A stretch of 64,000 bases of DNA from Bacillota bacterium (GCA_023460795.1 JAEWPC010000081.1:6922-70921), one strand, 5' to 3'. Positions 37,042 to 46,712 are shown, counted from the first letter of the stretch. Notes: a model not told the origin generated them from the sequence alone. A program made the numbers and translations.

Positions 37042-37870
37042 CGAATGCTCCCTCCTCGGCGGAATGGTCGGCGATTCTCAGCAGCTGCTGCTTGATCGCT
37101 TCCAGCTGCGTGTCCACTCTCGCGTCGATGCTTCCGAACGAGGAACGGACGATGCAACCGCCCTCCGACACCGAAGCGTCGGGAACGATCTGAAGCTCGG
37201 CTTGCGAATCGATACTCGCGGTCAGCTCTTCCTTCGCCGCTTGCACGAAAGCAAACTGCTTAGGAGACACGCAGAGCACGATTACGCCTTGCTCATTCCT
37301 TCTCGACAGCGCTTGTCCGAACAGCTTGAGAGCAAGCTCGGGAGCTTCCGTCAACACATGGCCCACGATCTTCTCCGCGATCGAACAGCTAACCTCGACG
37401 GCGAATCTCTCGGCTTCCGCGATGATGGATTCCTTGGCGGCGTAGGCCTGGGTAACGACCGTCTGCGCCTCCTGCATGCGTCCGTCCCACTCGAGAGCGA
37501 GCGACTTGGCCGCATCCTCCGTGCCTGCGAGATAACCTTCTTCGTAGCCTTGTTTTGCAACTTCTTCGCGGTATTGATCGTCTTCTTCTCTGCGGGCTTG
37601 CCACCAAGAGTCGGCGTCTTGCCTCGCTTGGGCGCGAATCCGCTCCGCTTCTTCCATCGCCCCGGCGATGATCACCTGCGCGGCGTCTTCGGCATCCGAT
37701 AGAATACGGTCTTTCAACGAATTTGTTTCGACATCTAGATTCTGATTTCCTTCGGAAACGCCGTCGGAACGCGAAATATTTTGCGGAGCGACGGCGAGTC
37801 TCTTCATAATTTCTACTTTTTTGAGATCTTCCAACGAGATGACGTGAGAGGATTTGATCAGATTAGACAA
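37028..37870 (-). CDS. fliH: Flagellar export ATPase regulator FliH
   Basis: Product of 280 aa. Helical N-terminus, then a Glu/Arg/Ala-rich stretch (about 60-125, AMEEAERIRAQARQDADSWW) and the FliH C-terminal domain (VSEGGCIVRSSFGSIDARVD). The start is TTG 37870, supported by GGAGGAG about 9 nt upstream and an 8-nt overlap with fliG. Confidence 0.92.
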   Translation of the reverse strand: MSNLIKSSHVISLEDLKKVEIMKRLAVAPQNISRSDGVSEGNQNLDVETNSLKDRILSDAEDAAQVIIAGAMEEAERIRAQARQDADSWWQARREEDDQYREEVAKQGYEEGYLAGTEDAAKSLALEWDGRMQEAQTVVTQAYAAKESIIAEAERFAVEVSCSIAEKIVGHVLTEAPELALKLFGQALSRRNEQGVIVLCVSPKQFAFVQAAKEELTASIDSQAELQIVPDASVSEGGCIVRSSFGSIDARVDTQLEAIKQQLLRIADHSAEEGAFDEAP

Positions 37871-38873
37871 TAATATCGTCTCCTCCGCCGCGAGCGATGA
37901 TGATCTCTCCCGATTCTTCCAGCTTGCGGATCGTCGCTACGATGCGGGTCTGCGCCTCTTCGACGTCGCGCAGTCGCACAGGCCCCATGTATTCCATCTC
38001 TTCCTTGAACGTCTCGGACATCCGCTTCGACATGTTCCGGAAGATCGCCTCGCGGACTTCCTCGCTTGCCACCTTGAGCGCCAGCTGCAAGTCGGCGTTC
38101 TCGATGTCGCGGATGATCCGCTGGATCGAGCGGTTGTCCAGGTTGACGATGTCCTCGAATACGAACATCCGTTTCTTGATTTCCTCCGCGAGCTCCGGAT
38201 CTTGGATCTCCAGGGAATCGAGAATCGTGCGCTCCGTACCGCGGTCTACGCCGTTCAGGATCTGTACGATCGCTTCGATGCCGCCCGCGTTCGTGTAATC
38301 CTGCGTGACGGTCGCGGACAGTTTCTGCTCGAGCACCCGTTCTACTTGCGCGATAACTTCAGGCGACGTGCTGTCCATGAGCGCGATTCTTCTCGCCACG
38401 TCCGCTTGCTTCTCTTGCGGCAGCGAGGAGAGAACGGCCGAAGACTGGTCCGGCGCCAGATACGAGAGGACGAGAGCGATCGTCTGCGAGTTCTCGTTCT
38501 GGATGAAGTTCAAGATCTGCGTCGGCTCCGCCTTGCGGGCGAAGTCGAACGGACGAACTTGCAGCGTCGCGGTAAGCCGGTTCAGAATGTCCAACGCTTT
38601 CGTCGAACCGAGCGCCTTCTCGAGAATTTCCTTGGCGTAGGTGATACCGCCTTGTGTCAAATACTCTTGAGCGACGCAGATTTGATGGAATTCGCTTAAT
38701 ATTTGTTCTTTCTCCGCGCTGTCGACTTTGCGAACGTTCGCGATTTCAAGCGTCAGCTGTTCGATCTCGTCGTCTCTCAAATGCTTGAACACTTGCGCGG
38801 ATACTTCCGGTCCTAACGTAATGAGTAGAATGGCAGCCTTTTGCCTACCCGACAATTGAAACCCTTTCGCCAC
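37863..38873 (-). CDS. fliG: Flagellar motor switch protein FliG
   Basis: Product of 336 aa; rotor protein that contacts the stators. LSGRQKAAILLITLGPEVSA at the N-terminus and the C-terminal torque helix region (MSETFKEEMEYMGPVRLRDV). GTG 38873 (then AKGFQLSG) is chosen because AGAGGTGG is 5 nt upstream and aligns with B. subtilis FliG; a TTG at 38903 would overlap fliF. Confidence 0.95.
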   Translation of the reverse strand: MAKGFQLSGRQKAAILLITLGPEVSAQVFKHLRDDEIEQLTLEIANVRKVDSAEKEQILSEFHQICVAQEYLTQGGITYAKEILEKALGSTKALDILNRLTATLQVRPFDFARKAEPTQILNFIQNENSQTIALVLSYLAPDQSSAVLSSLPQEKQADVARRIALMDSTSPEVIAQVERVLEQKLSATVTQDYTNAGGIEAIVQILNGVDRGTERTILDSLEIQDPELAEEIKKRMFVFEDIVNLDNRSIQRIIRDIENADLQLALKVASEEVREAIFRNMSKRMSETFKEEMEYMGPVRLRDVEEAQTRIVATIRKLEESGEIIIARGGGDDIIV

Positions 38874-38884
38874 TCCTGCCACCT

Positions 38885-40465
38885 CTATTCGTCCACGAGC
38901 CAAGTCCGGAGAAGGTTAACGAAATCATCCGGTTTGCGCTTGGCAAGGCTTTCCAATTGTTTGCGTACTTGACTTTCGTTCGTAACGTTGTCGAGATCGA
39001 TCGTCGGCAGTTCCACTTGCTGCACAGCCGCAAGCTCCGCCGCTTCCCGTTCCGCTTTCTTGCGGCGATTGTATACGTAGTATCCGCCGCCTCCGAGCAA
39101 CGCGAGCGCCAGCAATCCGAGTCCTGCCCACAAGAGGCTGGAGGAAGCCGCGCCTCCGCTTGCGCCCAACTGATCTCCTTCGAAAGCTTGGGAGATGATC
39201 GATACGCGATCGGCCAGCGCCTGATCCGTCAACTCAAGCCCGGATTCGGCGAGCAGCACGCGTACGCTGCGGAAGAGAGCGCCTTGGATCTGATCACGCT
39301 TCTCATCGGTCATCGCCGCGGAATCGATTCCGACATTTATCGTCAGATCATTAACTTTATACGGTCCGCGGACGATATTATTAGTAATGCGATTCACTTC
39401 ATAGTTGATGGTGTTTTGCGTCTTTTCCGAAGAGGACGTCCCCGAGCTGGATCCACCCGGATAGTTCGAGATGTCGGTCTCGCCCGTACCCGCTACGCCT
39501 CCGGCTTGGCCGTCGGTGCTGGTAGAGGTTTCAGACGAGTTCTGCTCGCTGATCGGTATCCCTTTGTTGTCGTTGTCGTCCAAAGGTTTAACAAGCTGTT
39601 CTACCGAATCGACCTTATCGAAGTTAAGCGACGAGATGACGCTAACGACGATATTGTCCATTCCGACGATCGGTGACAGGAACTGTTGGATGTTCCGCTT
39701 CAGGTCGTTCTCGAACGAGGTTTTGATTGCGGCCTGGCTTTCGAATAAATCTCCGTTTACGCCGCCTTTACCACCGATTGCCGAAGAAGGCGTCAAATCC
39801 CCGTCCGCACTGCTGCTGATAGTAATGTTCTCGATGTCCAAGTTCGGAACCGCGGATTTAACGAGATTGTAGTAGCTGTCGATATCCGATTGTTTCGGCC
39901 TAAACCCCGTCTTGAACTGCATGACGACGGAAGCGATCGCTTGCTCGCGATCGGCTTCGTTCAAGAATACGGATTTCTCCGGAAGCGTGACGACCGCTCT
40001 GACTTTCGCGACGCCTTGCTTGCTTAACAACAGCTGCTGGATTTCTCCGTTCAACGCGTTGCGAAGCTTCACTTCGAATTCCTTGTCCGTGGATCCGATA
40101 CCGGAAGATTGCTCGCTTAGTTTCTCGAAGCCGCCGACCGAACCGTTCTGCACGATCCCTTGCGAGCCTGCCCCTACTTTAACTTCCGCGAGCTTGGCGC
40201 TCGGAACGGAAATGCTCGTTCCGTCGCCGCTCAGTTTATAGCTGATACCATTCGAATCCAGGTACTGCATTAACCCCGCCGCATCCGACTCGTCTAGATT
40301 CGAATAAGCGACCGAGTATTCCGTTCTCGTGAAATAGTTCGTAAAAAATATAATGACGAAAAGCAAAAGTACAGCCGCGGTGGCTAGTACCCACTTTTGC
40401 GTTTTGTTGTATTGGTTCCAGAAGCCAAGCATCTTCTCGCGAACCCTAGCCCACTTCTCGTTCAC
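38885..40465 (-). CDS. fliF: Flagellar MS-ring protein FliF
   Basis: Product of 526 aa. Membrane helices at about 25-46 and 437-458 bracket the extracytoplasmic ring-building domains (YSNLDESDAAGLMQYLDSNG; VRAVVTLPEKSVF). A Ser/Gly-rich insert (about 305-350) and the C-terminal FliG-binding tail (ESLAKRKPDDFVNLLRTWLV) are clear. Gap to fliE is 92 nt. Confidence 0.96.
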   Translation of the reverse strand: MNEKWARVREKMLGFWNQYNKTQKWVLATAAVLLLFVIIFFTNYFTRTEYSVAYSNLDESDAAGLMQYLDSNGISYKLSGDGTSISVPSAKLAEVKVGAGSQGIVQNGSVGGFEKLSEQSSGIGSTDKEFEVKLRNALNGEIQQLLLSKQGVAKVRAVVTLPEKSVFLNEADREQAIASVVMQFKTGFRPKQSDIDSYYNLVKSAVPNLDIENITISSSADGDLTPSSAIGGKGGVNGDLFESQAAIKTSFENDLKRNIQQFLSPIVGMDNIVVSVISSLNFDKVDSVEQLVKPLDDNDNKGIPISEQNSSETSTSTDGQAGGVAGTGETDISNYPGGSSSGTSSSEKTQNTINYEVNRITNNIVRGPYKVNDLTINVGIDSAAMTDEKRDQIQGALFRSVRVLLAESGLELTDQALADRVSIISQAFEGDQLGASGGAASSSLLWAGLGLLALALLGGGGYYVYNRRKKAEREAAELAAVQQVELPTIDLDNVTNESQVRKQLESLAKRKPDDFVNLLRTWLVDE

Positions 40466-40557
40466 AATGTCACCTCACCTGCGATTAACACGCGAGGCGA
40501 TACGCCGGAATGCAAGCGAATCGCCCGTTGTGTACTAGCTCCGTCGAATGGCCGCGA

Positions 40558-40866
40558 TTAGACTTGCATCCGCATAATTTCTTGATAGGCTTCTACGACC
40601 TTGTTGCGTACTTGATTCACTAAGGACAAGCTGAGCTCGGCTTTAGAAGCCGCGATCATGACGTCGTTCACGTCCGCCTGCCCGATAATGAATTGGTCGT
40701 TGATTTTATGTACGTTCGCTTCCTGCGCGGCTACACCGTCTATCGCTTGCTTCAGGAACGAGGCGAAGCTTTCCGTTGCTTCTGCCGGCGAAGTCTTGCG
40801 CTCCACCGGATTCAAAGAGTTCATGGACCCCAGGTTAACCGGAGTAATCAAATTGTTCGAGATCAT
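40558..40866 (-). CDS. fliE: Flagellar hook-basal body complex protein FliE
   Basis: Product of 102 aa; links MS ring and rod. SFASFLKQAIDGVAAQEANV and the C-terminal KAELSLSLVNQVRNKVVEAY are typical. ATG 40866 follows GGGAGG. Confidence 0.95.
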   Translation of the reverse strand: MISNNLITPVNLGSMNSLNPVERKTSPAEATESFASFLKQAIDGVAAQEANVHKINDQFIIGQADVNDVMIAASKAELSLSLVNQVRNKVVEAYQEIMRMQV

Positions 40867-40914
40867 TCATGCATGCCTCCCGTATTCACTGTATCCAATA
40901 GAAACTCTTAAACG

Positions 40915-41358
40915 TTATCGACCGATTTCGAGAGATTTGGTGAACATCGCCTTGCTGGCGTTCAGCGCGGTGATGTTCGCTTCGTAGGAACGCGAAGCCG
41001 AGATCAGGTCTACCATCTCTTTCGCGACGTCTACGTTAGGCATGTAGACCATTCCGTTCGCATCCGCATCCGGATGGGAAGGATTGTATACCTGCTTGAA
41101 CGGGGTTTGATCCTCTTGAATCTTCGTTACCCTCACGCCATGAGCCGACGATCCGTTCAACTGTGCGTTGAGCAGGTCCTTGAACGGCGTCTGCGTCGGT
41201 TCGACGACGACCATCTTGCGTCGGTAAGGAACGAACTGCCCGTTAACGCTTCCGGCTCTTGTCGTCTCCGCGTTCGCGATGTTCGAAGAGATGACGTCCA
41301 TGCGGAGCCGATTGGCCGTCAAAGCCGAAGCGCTTATATCAAATCCGCCGAGCTTCAT
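40915..41358 (-). CDS. flgC: Flagellar proximal rod protein FlgC
   Basis: Product of 147 aa. Starts with the rod signature FDISASALTANRLRMDVISS and NIANAETT; ends MVDLISASRSYEANITALNA. It is 3 nt behind flgB. Confidence 0.96.
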   Translation of the reverse strand: MKLGGFDISASALTANRLRMDVISSNIANAETTRAGSVNGQFVPYRRKMVVVEPTQTPFKDLLNAQLNGSSAHGVRVTKIQEDQTPFKQVYNPSHPDADANGMVYMPNVDVAKEMVDLISASRSYEANITALNASKAMFTKSLEIGR

Positions 41359-41361
41359 TCG

Positions 41362-41784
41362 TTACCCTCTCCCTTCGATTCCGGTTCTCAACATTTTGAC
41401 TTCATGGTTGATTTGCTGCACCAGCAGGTTGTATCTGAGTTGGTTTTCCGCCATAAGCGCCATCTCTTTGTCGATGTCCACGTTATTGCGGTTATTGTTG
41501 ATAGATGTCGAATTCTCCGTAATCACTTGCGGCATAGGCAGCGAACTCATGGACGAACCGTTAATCGGTATATGACGCGCGTTCGTCACTTTGCCTGAAA
41601 GCGTTTGCGTACTGCTCTGTCCGCCCATCGCCTGAGCCAGCAATTCCTCGAACGCGACATCGGATCTTTTGTAATACGGTGTATCGACGTTCGCGATATT
41701 GTTGGCCAATACGCTTTGGCGCAAGGAGGCCGCGCTGATCGCGCTCTCAATGCGCTGAAACGATGCTCCGCCTAATAAATTCAT
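41362..41784 (-). CDS. flgB: Flagellar proximal rod protein FlgB, first gene of the fla/che operon
   Basis: Product of 140 aa with SVLANNIANVDTPYYKRSDV near the N-terminus, the shared rod motif. It opens the operon, 252 nt behind codY. Confidence 0.96.
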   Translation of the reverse strand: MNLLGGASFQRIESAISAASLRQSVLANNIANVDTPYYKRSDVAFEELLAQAMGGQSSTQTLSGKVTNARHIPINGSSMSSLPMPQVITENSTSINNNRNNVDIDKEMALMAENQLRYNLLVQQINHEVKMLRTGIEGRG

Positions 41785-41854
41785 TCTCGTCGCCTCTTTC
41801 CCGAACGCTAACTGACAGATCTCTGCAAATTACTCTTCTACATTCCACATGATA

Positions 41855-41896
41855 TCGATAAATTCCTGCTTTTATCGACATCTATTTCACTCTTTG
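41855..41896 (-). promoter_or_regulatory. Candidate sigma-D promoter of the fla/che operon, inside a hairpin
   Basis: Minus-strand CAAA (41896-41893), 13-nt spacer, GTCGATAA (4179-type box at 41879-41872), against the sigma-D consensus TAAA-N15-GCCGATAT. The -10-like box overlaps a perfect 8-bp inverted repeat TCGATAAA/TTTATCGA (41855-41862 with 41871-41878). No convincing sigma-A pair was found nearby, and CodY-box matches in the region are weak (about 5 mismatches). Confidence 0.35.
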
Positions 41897-41969
41897 ATTA
41901 AAAAATCTACATGTTGTGACACATTAAAAATTTCTAAGAACATCATCTACGAATAAGGTGACCTGTGAC

Positions 41970-42010
41970 AATAAGAATAAAGCCCTAATCTTCTGTTCGA
42001 AGATAGGGCT
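41970..42010 (-). terminator. Intrinsic terminator after codY
   Basis: Minus-strand AGCCCTATCTTC (42010-41999) pairs with GAAGATTAGGGCT (41993-41981), followed by the T-rich TTATTCTTATTG. It lies 26 nt after the codY stop and separates codY from fla/che. Confidence 0.85.
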
Positions 42011-42036
42011 CAATAGGCTTAAAGGGTATAAAATTT

Positions 42037-42804
42037 TTAGCTCTTGCGTTGTTCTAGCTCTTGTAACAGCTGCACGTTAATAATTCGAATATAGGTGCCT
42101 TTCATGCCCAGCGACCTCGTCTCGATGACGCCGGCGCTTTCAAGCTTCCTTAACGCGTTGACGATGACCGATCTCGTAATACCTGCCCGGTCGGCGATTT
42201 TGGATGCGACAAGCAGCCCTTCTTTACCTTCCAGTTGCTCGAATATTTGTTCGACGGCTTCTAGTTCGCTGAAAGACAGGGAGTTGACCGCTACGGAGAC
42301 GATCGCTTTGCTCCGCGCTTCGGTCTCCCGTTCCTCCGCGCGCTCGCGGAGAATCTCCATGCCGATGATCGTAGAGCCGTATTCGGCGAGAATCAGGTCA
42401 TCGTCACCGAACGAATGGTTTTCCCTCGCAAGGACTAAAGTCCCAAGTCTGTCCGCTCCTCCAATTATGGGGACTATAGTCACTACCCCGTTCGCGAACG
42501 CGGCATGGGCTGGGGACAACGTTTCCTCCGGAGACGAATTGGCCGCCGTCTCGCCGATGCGAAGCAGCTGCTCGTTGGTCGCCGCGGGGAAACGCAGTTC
42601 CTCCGGATCCTCCTGTCTGAGCCACGAATCCGGGAAAGCGGCGGAATGAGCCGCGCCTAGCACTTTGCCGCGGCGGCTGACCACGAAGACGTCGCCTTGG
42701 ATCGTCTCGCGCAAGCCTTCCGCCATCTCGCGGAAGCTAAGCGGCTTCCCTGCCGCTCTCTGAAGCAGCCGGTTCAACGTACGGGTTTTCATCAACAGCG
42801 TCAT
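42037..42804 (-). CDS. codY: Global transcriptional regulator CodY
   Basis: Product of 255 aa. N-terminal GAF domain that binds branched-chain amino acids ([20 protein letters not shown] at the start) and a GTP-sensing region; C-terminal winged helix ([20 protein letters not shown]). It represses nutrient-scavenging genes and, in B. subtilis, fla/che. It follows hslVU as in B. subtilis, minus codV. ATG 42804 follows AGGAGG. Confidence 0.97.
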   Translation of the reverse strand: MTLLMKTRTLNRLLQRAAGKPLSFREMAEGLRETIQGDVFVVSRRGKVLGAAHSAAFPDSWLRQEDPEELRFPAATNEQLLRIGETAANSSPEETLSPAHAAFANGVVTIVPIIGGADRLGTLVLARENHSFGDDDLILAEYGSTIIGMEILRERAEERETEARSKAIVSVAVNSLSFSELEAVEQIFEQLEGKEGLLVASKIADRAGITRSVIVNALRKLESAGVIETRSLGMKGTYIRIINVQLLQELEQRKS

Positions 42805-42859
42805 GAGTTCATTATCCTCCTAGATGTTGCAGCACACATTTAACATTAAAGCTTTTCAA

Positions 42860-44251
42860 CTATAAAATATATTGACTCAAATCGCGATTACTTGCAATGC
42901 TCGCGAGCTTCTCCCGAACGTACTCCGGCGTTATGGCCATCTCCTCGAGCTGCAGTTCCGGCGCTTCGAACGACAAGTCCTCGAGCAGTTTCTCGAGCAG
43001 CGTATGCAGTCTGCGCGCGCCGATGTTCTCGGTGTTGCGGTTCACTTCTTGCGCCATCCGCGCCAACTCCGCGATCGCGCCGTCCGTGAACGTCACTTGA
43101 ATGCCCTCGGTCTGCAGCAACGCGGTATATTGCTTCGTGAGCGCGTTCTCCGGTTCGGTCAGAATGCGTACGAAGTCCTCGTCCGTCAAGCTGCTAAGCT
43201 CGACTCGGATCGGGAACCGGCCTTGAAGCTCGGGAATGAGGTCGGAAGGCTTGGCGATATGGAACGCTCCTGCCGAGATGAACAGCACGTAATCCGTCTT
43301 TACCGGACCGTATTTGGTCATGACAGTCGAACCTTCGACGATCGGCAGAATATCCCGTTGTACGCCTTCGCGGGAGACGTCCGGTCCTTGGCCGCGCCCA
43401 TTGCTGGCGATTTTGTCGATCTCGTCGATGAAGATGATACCGGATTGCTCCGCCCTGCGCACCGACTCGGAGGTGACGTCGTCCATGTCGATCAGCTTCG
43501 TCGCCTCTTCGGCCGTAAGCACTTTGCGGGCTTCGCTGACGGCCAGCTTTCTTTTCTTGCGCCGCTTCGGCATGAACTGCCCGAGCATCTCCTGCATGTT
43601 CTGTCCCATTTGCTCTTGGCCGGGACCGGCGAACATGTCGAGCATGCTCGGGGAAGCGTCCTCCACGTCGATCTCGACGAGATCTTTCTCGAGCAGACCC
43701 GCTTCCAGCTTCGCCTTCACGTCGCGGCGCTTATCCTGCAAGCTAGGATCGACCGGCTCCGGTTCATCGGCTGGGGTCGTGACGCCTCCGAACAGCATCT
43801 CCAGAGGATTGCGCTGCGGTTTCTGCTTAACCGGCGCGGGCACGAGCAACGAGACGAGACGTTCGTTCGCCGCTTGCTCCGCTTTGTCCTTGACCTGCTC
43901 GGTACGCTCTTCCTTGACCATGCGGATCGAGGTTTCGACGAGATCGCGGACCATCGACTCGACGTCGCGGCCGACGTAGCCGACTTCCGTGAATTTGGTC
44001 GCCTCGACTTTGACGAACGGCGCATGGACTAGCTTCGCTAGCCTGCGGGCGATTTCCGTCTTGCCGACGCCCGTCGGACCGATCATCAGAATGTTCTTAG
44101 GCACCACTTCGTCGCGCAGCTGTTCGGGCAGCATGCTCCGGCGGTAACGGTTGCGAAGCGCGACAGCGACGGATCGCTTCGCCGGTTTCTGGCCTACGAT
44201 ATATTTATCAAGCTCCGCCACGATTTGACGGGGAGTCAGCTTATCGTTCAT
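42860..44251 (-). CDS. hslU: HslU/ClpY ATPase subunit of the HslVU protease
   Basis: Product of 463 aa. Walker A GPTGVGKT at residues 58-65, Walker [12 protein letters not shown], inserted I-domain (about 110-240), and the C-terminal tail DLSQYIL that docks HslV. It unfolds substrates for HslV. The gap from hslV is 73 nt. Confidence 0.97.
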   Translation of the reverse strand: MNDKLTPRQIVAELDKYIVGQKPAKRSVAVALRNRYRRSMLPEQLRDEVVPKNILMIGPTGVGKTEIARRLAKLVHAPFVKVEATKFTEVGYVGRDVESMVRDLVETSIRMVKEERTEQVKDKAEQAANERLVSLLVPAPVKQKPQRNPLEMLFGGVTTPADEPEPVDPSLQDKRRDVKAKLEAGLLEKDLVEIDVEDASPSMLDMFAGPGQEQMGQNMQEMLGQFMPKRRKKRKLAVSEARKVLTAEEATKLIDMDDVTSESVRRAEQSGIIFIDEIDKIASNGRGQGPDVSREGVQRDILPIVEGSTVMTKYGPVKTDYVLFISAGAFHIAKPSDLIPELQGRFPIRVELSSLTDEDFVRILTEPENALTKQYTALLQTEGIQVTFTDGAIAELARMAQEVNRNTENIGARRLHTLLEKLLEDLSFEAPELQLEEMAITPEYVREKLASIASNRDLSQYIL

Positions 44252-44324
44252 ATCACATACCTCCTTGATAAAGTTGAATCTTCGTCGGGCTCGGTCTTAC
44301 TCGCCCTTGGTATCCTGAAATCCA

Positions 44325-44867
44325 TTAAATTTCTTCTACGACAAGGTTGGAGTTCGTGAACACGCATATTTCCGCCGCGGTTTCCAGCGCCGCTCTGGCG
44401 ATCTCCTTCGCGTTCATCGCTGGCGCATGGCGTACTAACGCGCGCGCCGCCGCGAGCGCGAAACTGCCCCCGGAGCCGATCGCGAGAATGCCGTCGTCGG
44501 GTTCGATGACTTCCCCGTTGCCGGATAACAGCAGCATGCCCGTCGCGTCTACGACGATCATCATCGCCTCGAGGCGGCGAAGCACGCGGTCCGAGCGCCA
44601 TTCCTTGGCGAGCTCGACGGCGGCCCGCTGCAGGTTGCCGTGATGCTCCTCCAGCTTGCCCTCGAATTTCTCGAACAGCGTGATCGCGTCGGCGACCGAA
44701 CCTGCGAATCCGGCGAGCACTTGCCCGCGATACAGCCGGCGGACTTTCTTCGCGCTGTTCTTCATGACCATGCTATTGCCGAACGTCACTTGACCGTCTC
44801 CCGCGATCGCGCCTTTGCCGTTATGGCGAACCGCGCAGATCGTCGTCGCGTGAAAGCTCATATCCAT
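44325..44867 (-). CDS. hslV: HslV/ClpQ peptidase subunit
   Basis: Product of 180 aa, N-terminal nucleophile hydrolase. The start reads [20 protein letters not shown]; the Thr-Thr-Ile segment aligns with the E. coli N-terminus, and the Ser in MSFHATT with the B. subtilis ClpQ start (MSSFHATT). ATG 44867 has GGGAGG 8 nt upstream; ATG 44861 is 14 nt away but would give the Bacillus-like Met-Ser end. The upstream region is a tandem-repeat array. Confidence 0.94.
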   Translation of the reverse strand: MDMSFHATTICAVRHNGKGAIAGDGQVTFGNSMVMKNSAKKVRRLYRGQVLAGFAGSVADAITLFEKFEGKLEEHHGNLQRAAVELAKEWRSDRVLRRLEAMMIVVDATGMLLLSGNGEVIEPDDGILAIGSGGSFALAAARALVRHAPAMNAKEIARAALETAAEICVFTNSNLVVEEI

Positions 44868-44916
44868 GAAAGATACCTCCCGGATCGTTTGTTGTTACTG
44901 ATTGGGTATGGCGGAG

Positions 44917-45103
44917 TTAGAGGTATATATACCTCTAATCGGATTATTTCCGATACTGAAGATCATTTAGAGGTACATATACCCCTATTTGAACCAATTC
45001 CGATATTGGAGATCAATTAGAGGTACATATGCCTCTATTCAGACTATTTCCGATACTGCAGCTCATTTAAAGGCATATTTACCTCTAATCATCCGCTCGC
45101 TAA
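44917..45103. repeat. Tandem array A: 50-bp unit with a palindromic core, four copies
   Basis: Copies begin at 44917, 44967, 45017 and 45067 (last one about 37 bp). Each opens with a palindrome like TAGAGGTATATATACCTCTA; the first three continue with a variant of TTATTTCCGATACTGAAGAT. Copies differ by several substitutions. The 50-bp period is not a multiple of three, so the array is non-coding. Confidence 0.9.
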
Positions 45104-45240
45104 GCACACCACGTGTCACTACTGCAGCCCCAACCTCTGATTTCCGCGATTTAAGAACACCACGTGTCGCTACTGCAGCCCCAACCTCGGATTTCTGCGA
45201 TTTAAGCACACCACGTGTCACTATTGCAGCCTCAACCACG
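45104..45240. repeat. Tandem array B: 51-bp unit, nearly three copies
   Basis: Copies begin at 45104, 45155 and 45206. Unit: G(C/A)ACACCACGTGTC(A/G)CTA followed by TTGCAGCC/CTGCAGCC, CAACCTC, GATTTC and CGCGATTTAA, with a few substitutions; the third copy is truncated at about 45240. It holds CACGTG and CTGCAG palindromes and follows array A directly. The sequence between 45241 and 45284 has no gene. Confidence 0.88.
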
Positions 45241-45284
45241 GGTTAATAACCGAAGTTCCACCCTCCGATTACTTCGTGAATAAA

Positions 45285-45325
45285 GCGGGAAAGCAGCGGC
45301 CTCCCGAAGGAAGCTGCCGCTGCTT
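45285..45325 (-). terminator. Hairpin terminator after trmFO
   Basis: Minus-strand AAGCAGCGGC (45325-45316) pairs perfectly with GCCGCTGCTT (45300-45291); only TTTCCC follows, so efficiency is uncertain. Confidence 0.6.
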
Positions 45326-46672
45326 CTAATGAACGGATACGTCGCTGCTCTTGGTGACTCTAAGTTCCTCGCTTAATGCGTCTACGCTCTCCAGCGCCCG
45401 AGCGGCGATGGCATCGTTCTTCTCTCTCTTGCTTCTGACGCGATAGCCAAGAGGCGGGAACAGCCCGAAGTTCGCGTTCATCGGTTGAAAATGTTTAAAG
45501 TCAGCCGTCGTAATATATTGAGCCATGCTGCCGAGCGTCGTGTGCTCCGGAAGCGTCAGCGGCTCCAAGCCTTTCGCCAGTCGCCCGGCGTTTAGCCCCG
45601 CAATCAATCCTGACGCTGCGGATTCCACGTAGCCTTCGACGCCCGTCATCTGACCGGCGAAGAACAACGTCTCGCGTCCGCGGAATTGATAAGTCGGCAT
45701 CAGGAGCTTCGGCGAGTTGATGAACGTATTGCGATGCATGACGCCGTACCGGACGAATTCCGCATTCTCGAGACCCGGGATCATCGAGAAGACGCGCTTC
45801 TGTTCGCCCCACTTCAAGTGCGTCTGGAAGCCGACGATGTTGTACAGCGTTCCGGCCGCGTTGTCTTGCCGAAGCTGGATGACGGCGTGCGGCAGCTTTC
45901 CCGTGCGCGGGTCGACGAGACCTACCGGCTTCATCGGTCCGAACAGCACGGTCTGCTTGCCTCGCTTCGCCATCACTTCGATCGGCATGCAGCCCTCGAA
46001 GTACATTTCCTTCTCGAAGTCTTTGACCGCCGCTACTTCCGCCGTCGTAAGCGCCTCGTAGAACGCGTCGAACTCCGCTTCCGTCATCGGACAGTTCAAG
46101 TACGCCGCTTCACCTTTATCGTAGCGCGAAGCGAGATACACTTTATCCATATCGATCGAATCCTTCTCGACGATCGGCGCAGCCGCGTCGAAGAAGTAGA
46201 AATATTCTTCACCCATTAACTGCTTTATGCTCTCCGACAGCTCCGGAGAAGTAAGAGGACCCGTCGCGACGACGACGATGCCGTCCTTCGGAATCTCCCT
46301 GATCTCTTCGTTGACGACCGTAATCAGAGGATGCTCCCGCAGCGTGCGCGTAACCTCGCCCGAGAAGCCGTCGCGGTCGACGGCCAGCGCCCCCCCTGCC
46401 GGCACGGCATGCTTATCGGCGCTTGCCAGGATAAGAGAGTCGAGCCTTCTCATCTCTTCCTTCAATACGCCGACGGCGTTCGTCAGTCCGTTCGCTCTGA
46501 GGCTGTTGCTGCAGACGAGCTCCGCGAAGCCGTCCGTATGGTGCGCGGGCGTGCGCCGCACAAGACGCATTTCGTATAAAGTGACTGGAACTCCCATCTT
46601 AGCGATCTGCCAAGCGGCTTCGCTGCCGGCCAGACCGGCGCCGATGACCGTCACGGATTGAACCTCGCTCAC
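45326..46672 (-). CDS. trmFO: Methylenetetrahydrofolate--tRNA-(uracil-5-)-methyltransferase
   Basis: Makes ribothymidine-54 in tRNA from methylene-THF with FADH2. Dinucleotide-binding motif [19 protein letters not shown] at the N-terminus; [17 protein letters not shown] and [20 protein letters not shown] follow. Length 448 aa. It is 40 nt downstream of topA. Confidence 0.97.
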   Translation of the reverse strand: MSEVQSVTVIGAGLAGSEAAWQIAKMGVPVTLYEMRLVRRTPAHHTDGFAELVCSNSLRANGLTNAVGVLKEEMRRLDSLILASADKHAVPAGGALAVDRDGFSGEVTRTLREHPLITVVNEEIREIPKDGIVVVATGPLTSPELSESIKQLMGEEYFYFFDAAAPIVEKDSIDMDKVYLASRYDKGEAAYLNCPMTEAEFDAFYEALTTAEVAAVKDFEKEMYFEGCMPIEVMAKRGKQTVLFGPMKPVGLVDPRTGKLPHAVIQLRQDNAAGTLYNIVGFQTHLKWGEQKRVFSMIPGLENAEFVRYGVMHRNTFINSPKLLMPTYQFRGRETLFFAGQMTGVEGYVESAASGLIAGLNAGRLAKGLEPLTLPEHTTLGSMAQYITTADFKHFQPMNANFGLFPPLGYRVRSKREKNDAIAARALESVDALSEELRVTKSSDVSVH

Positions 46673-46712
46673 AACGTAAACCTTCCTTCTGCTTCAATGC
46701 AATCCTTATTCC

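Noticed and set aside
44917..45240. CRISPR-like look of the repeat arrays
   Set aside because: Whole units repeat without unique spacers, two different units are present, and no cas genes are nearby.
44989..45246. 85-aa plus-strand frame with 17-residue repeats over array B
   Set aside because: It also runs through array A, whose 50-bp period does not keep a frame, and has no start signal; a by-product of the 51-bp period.
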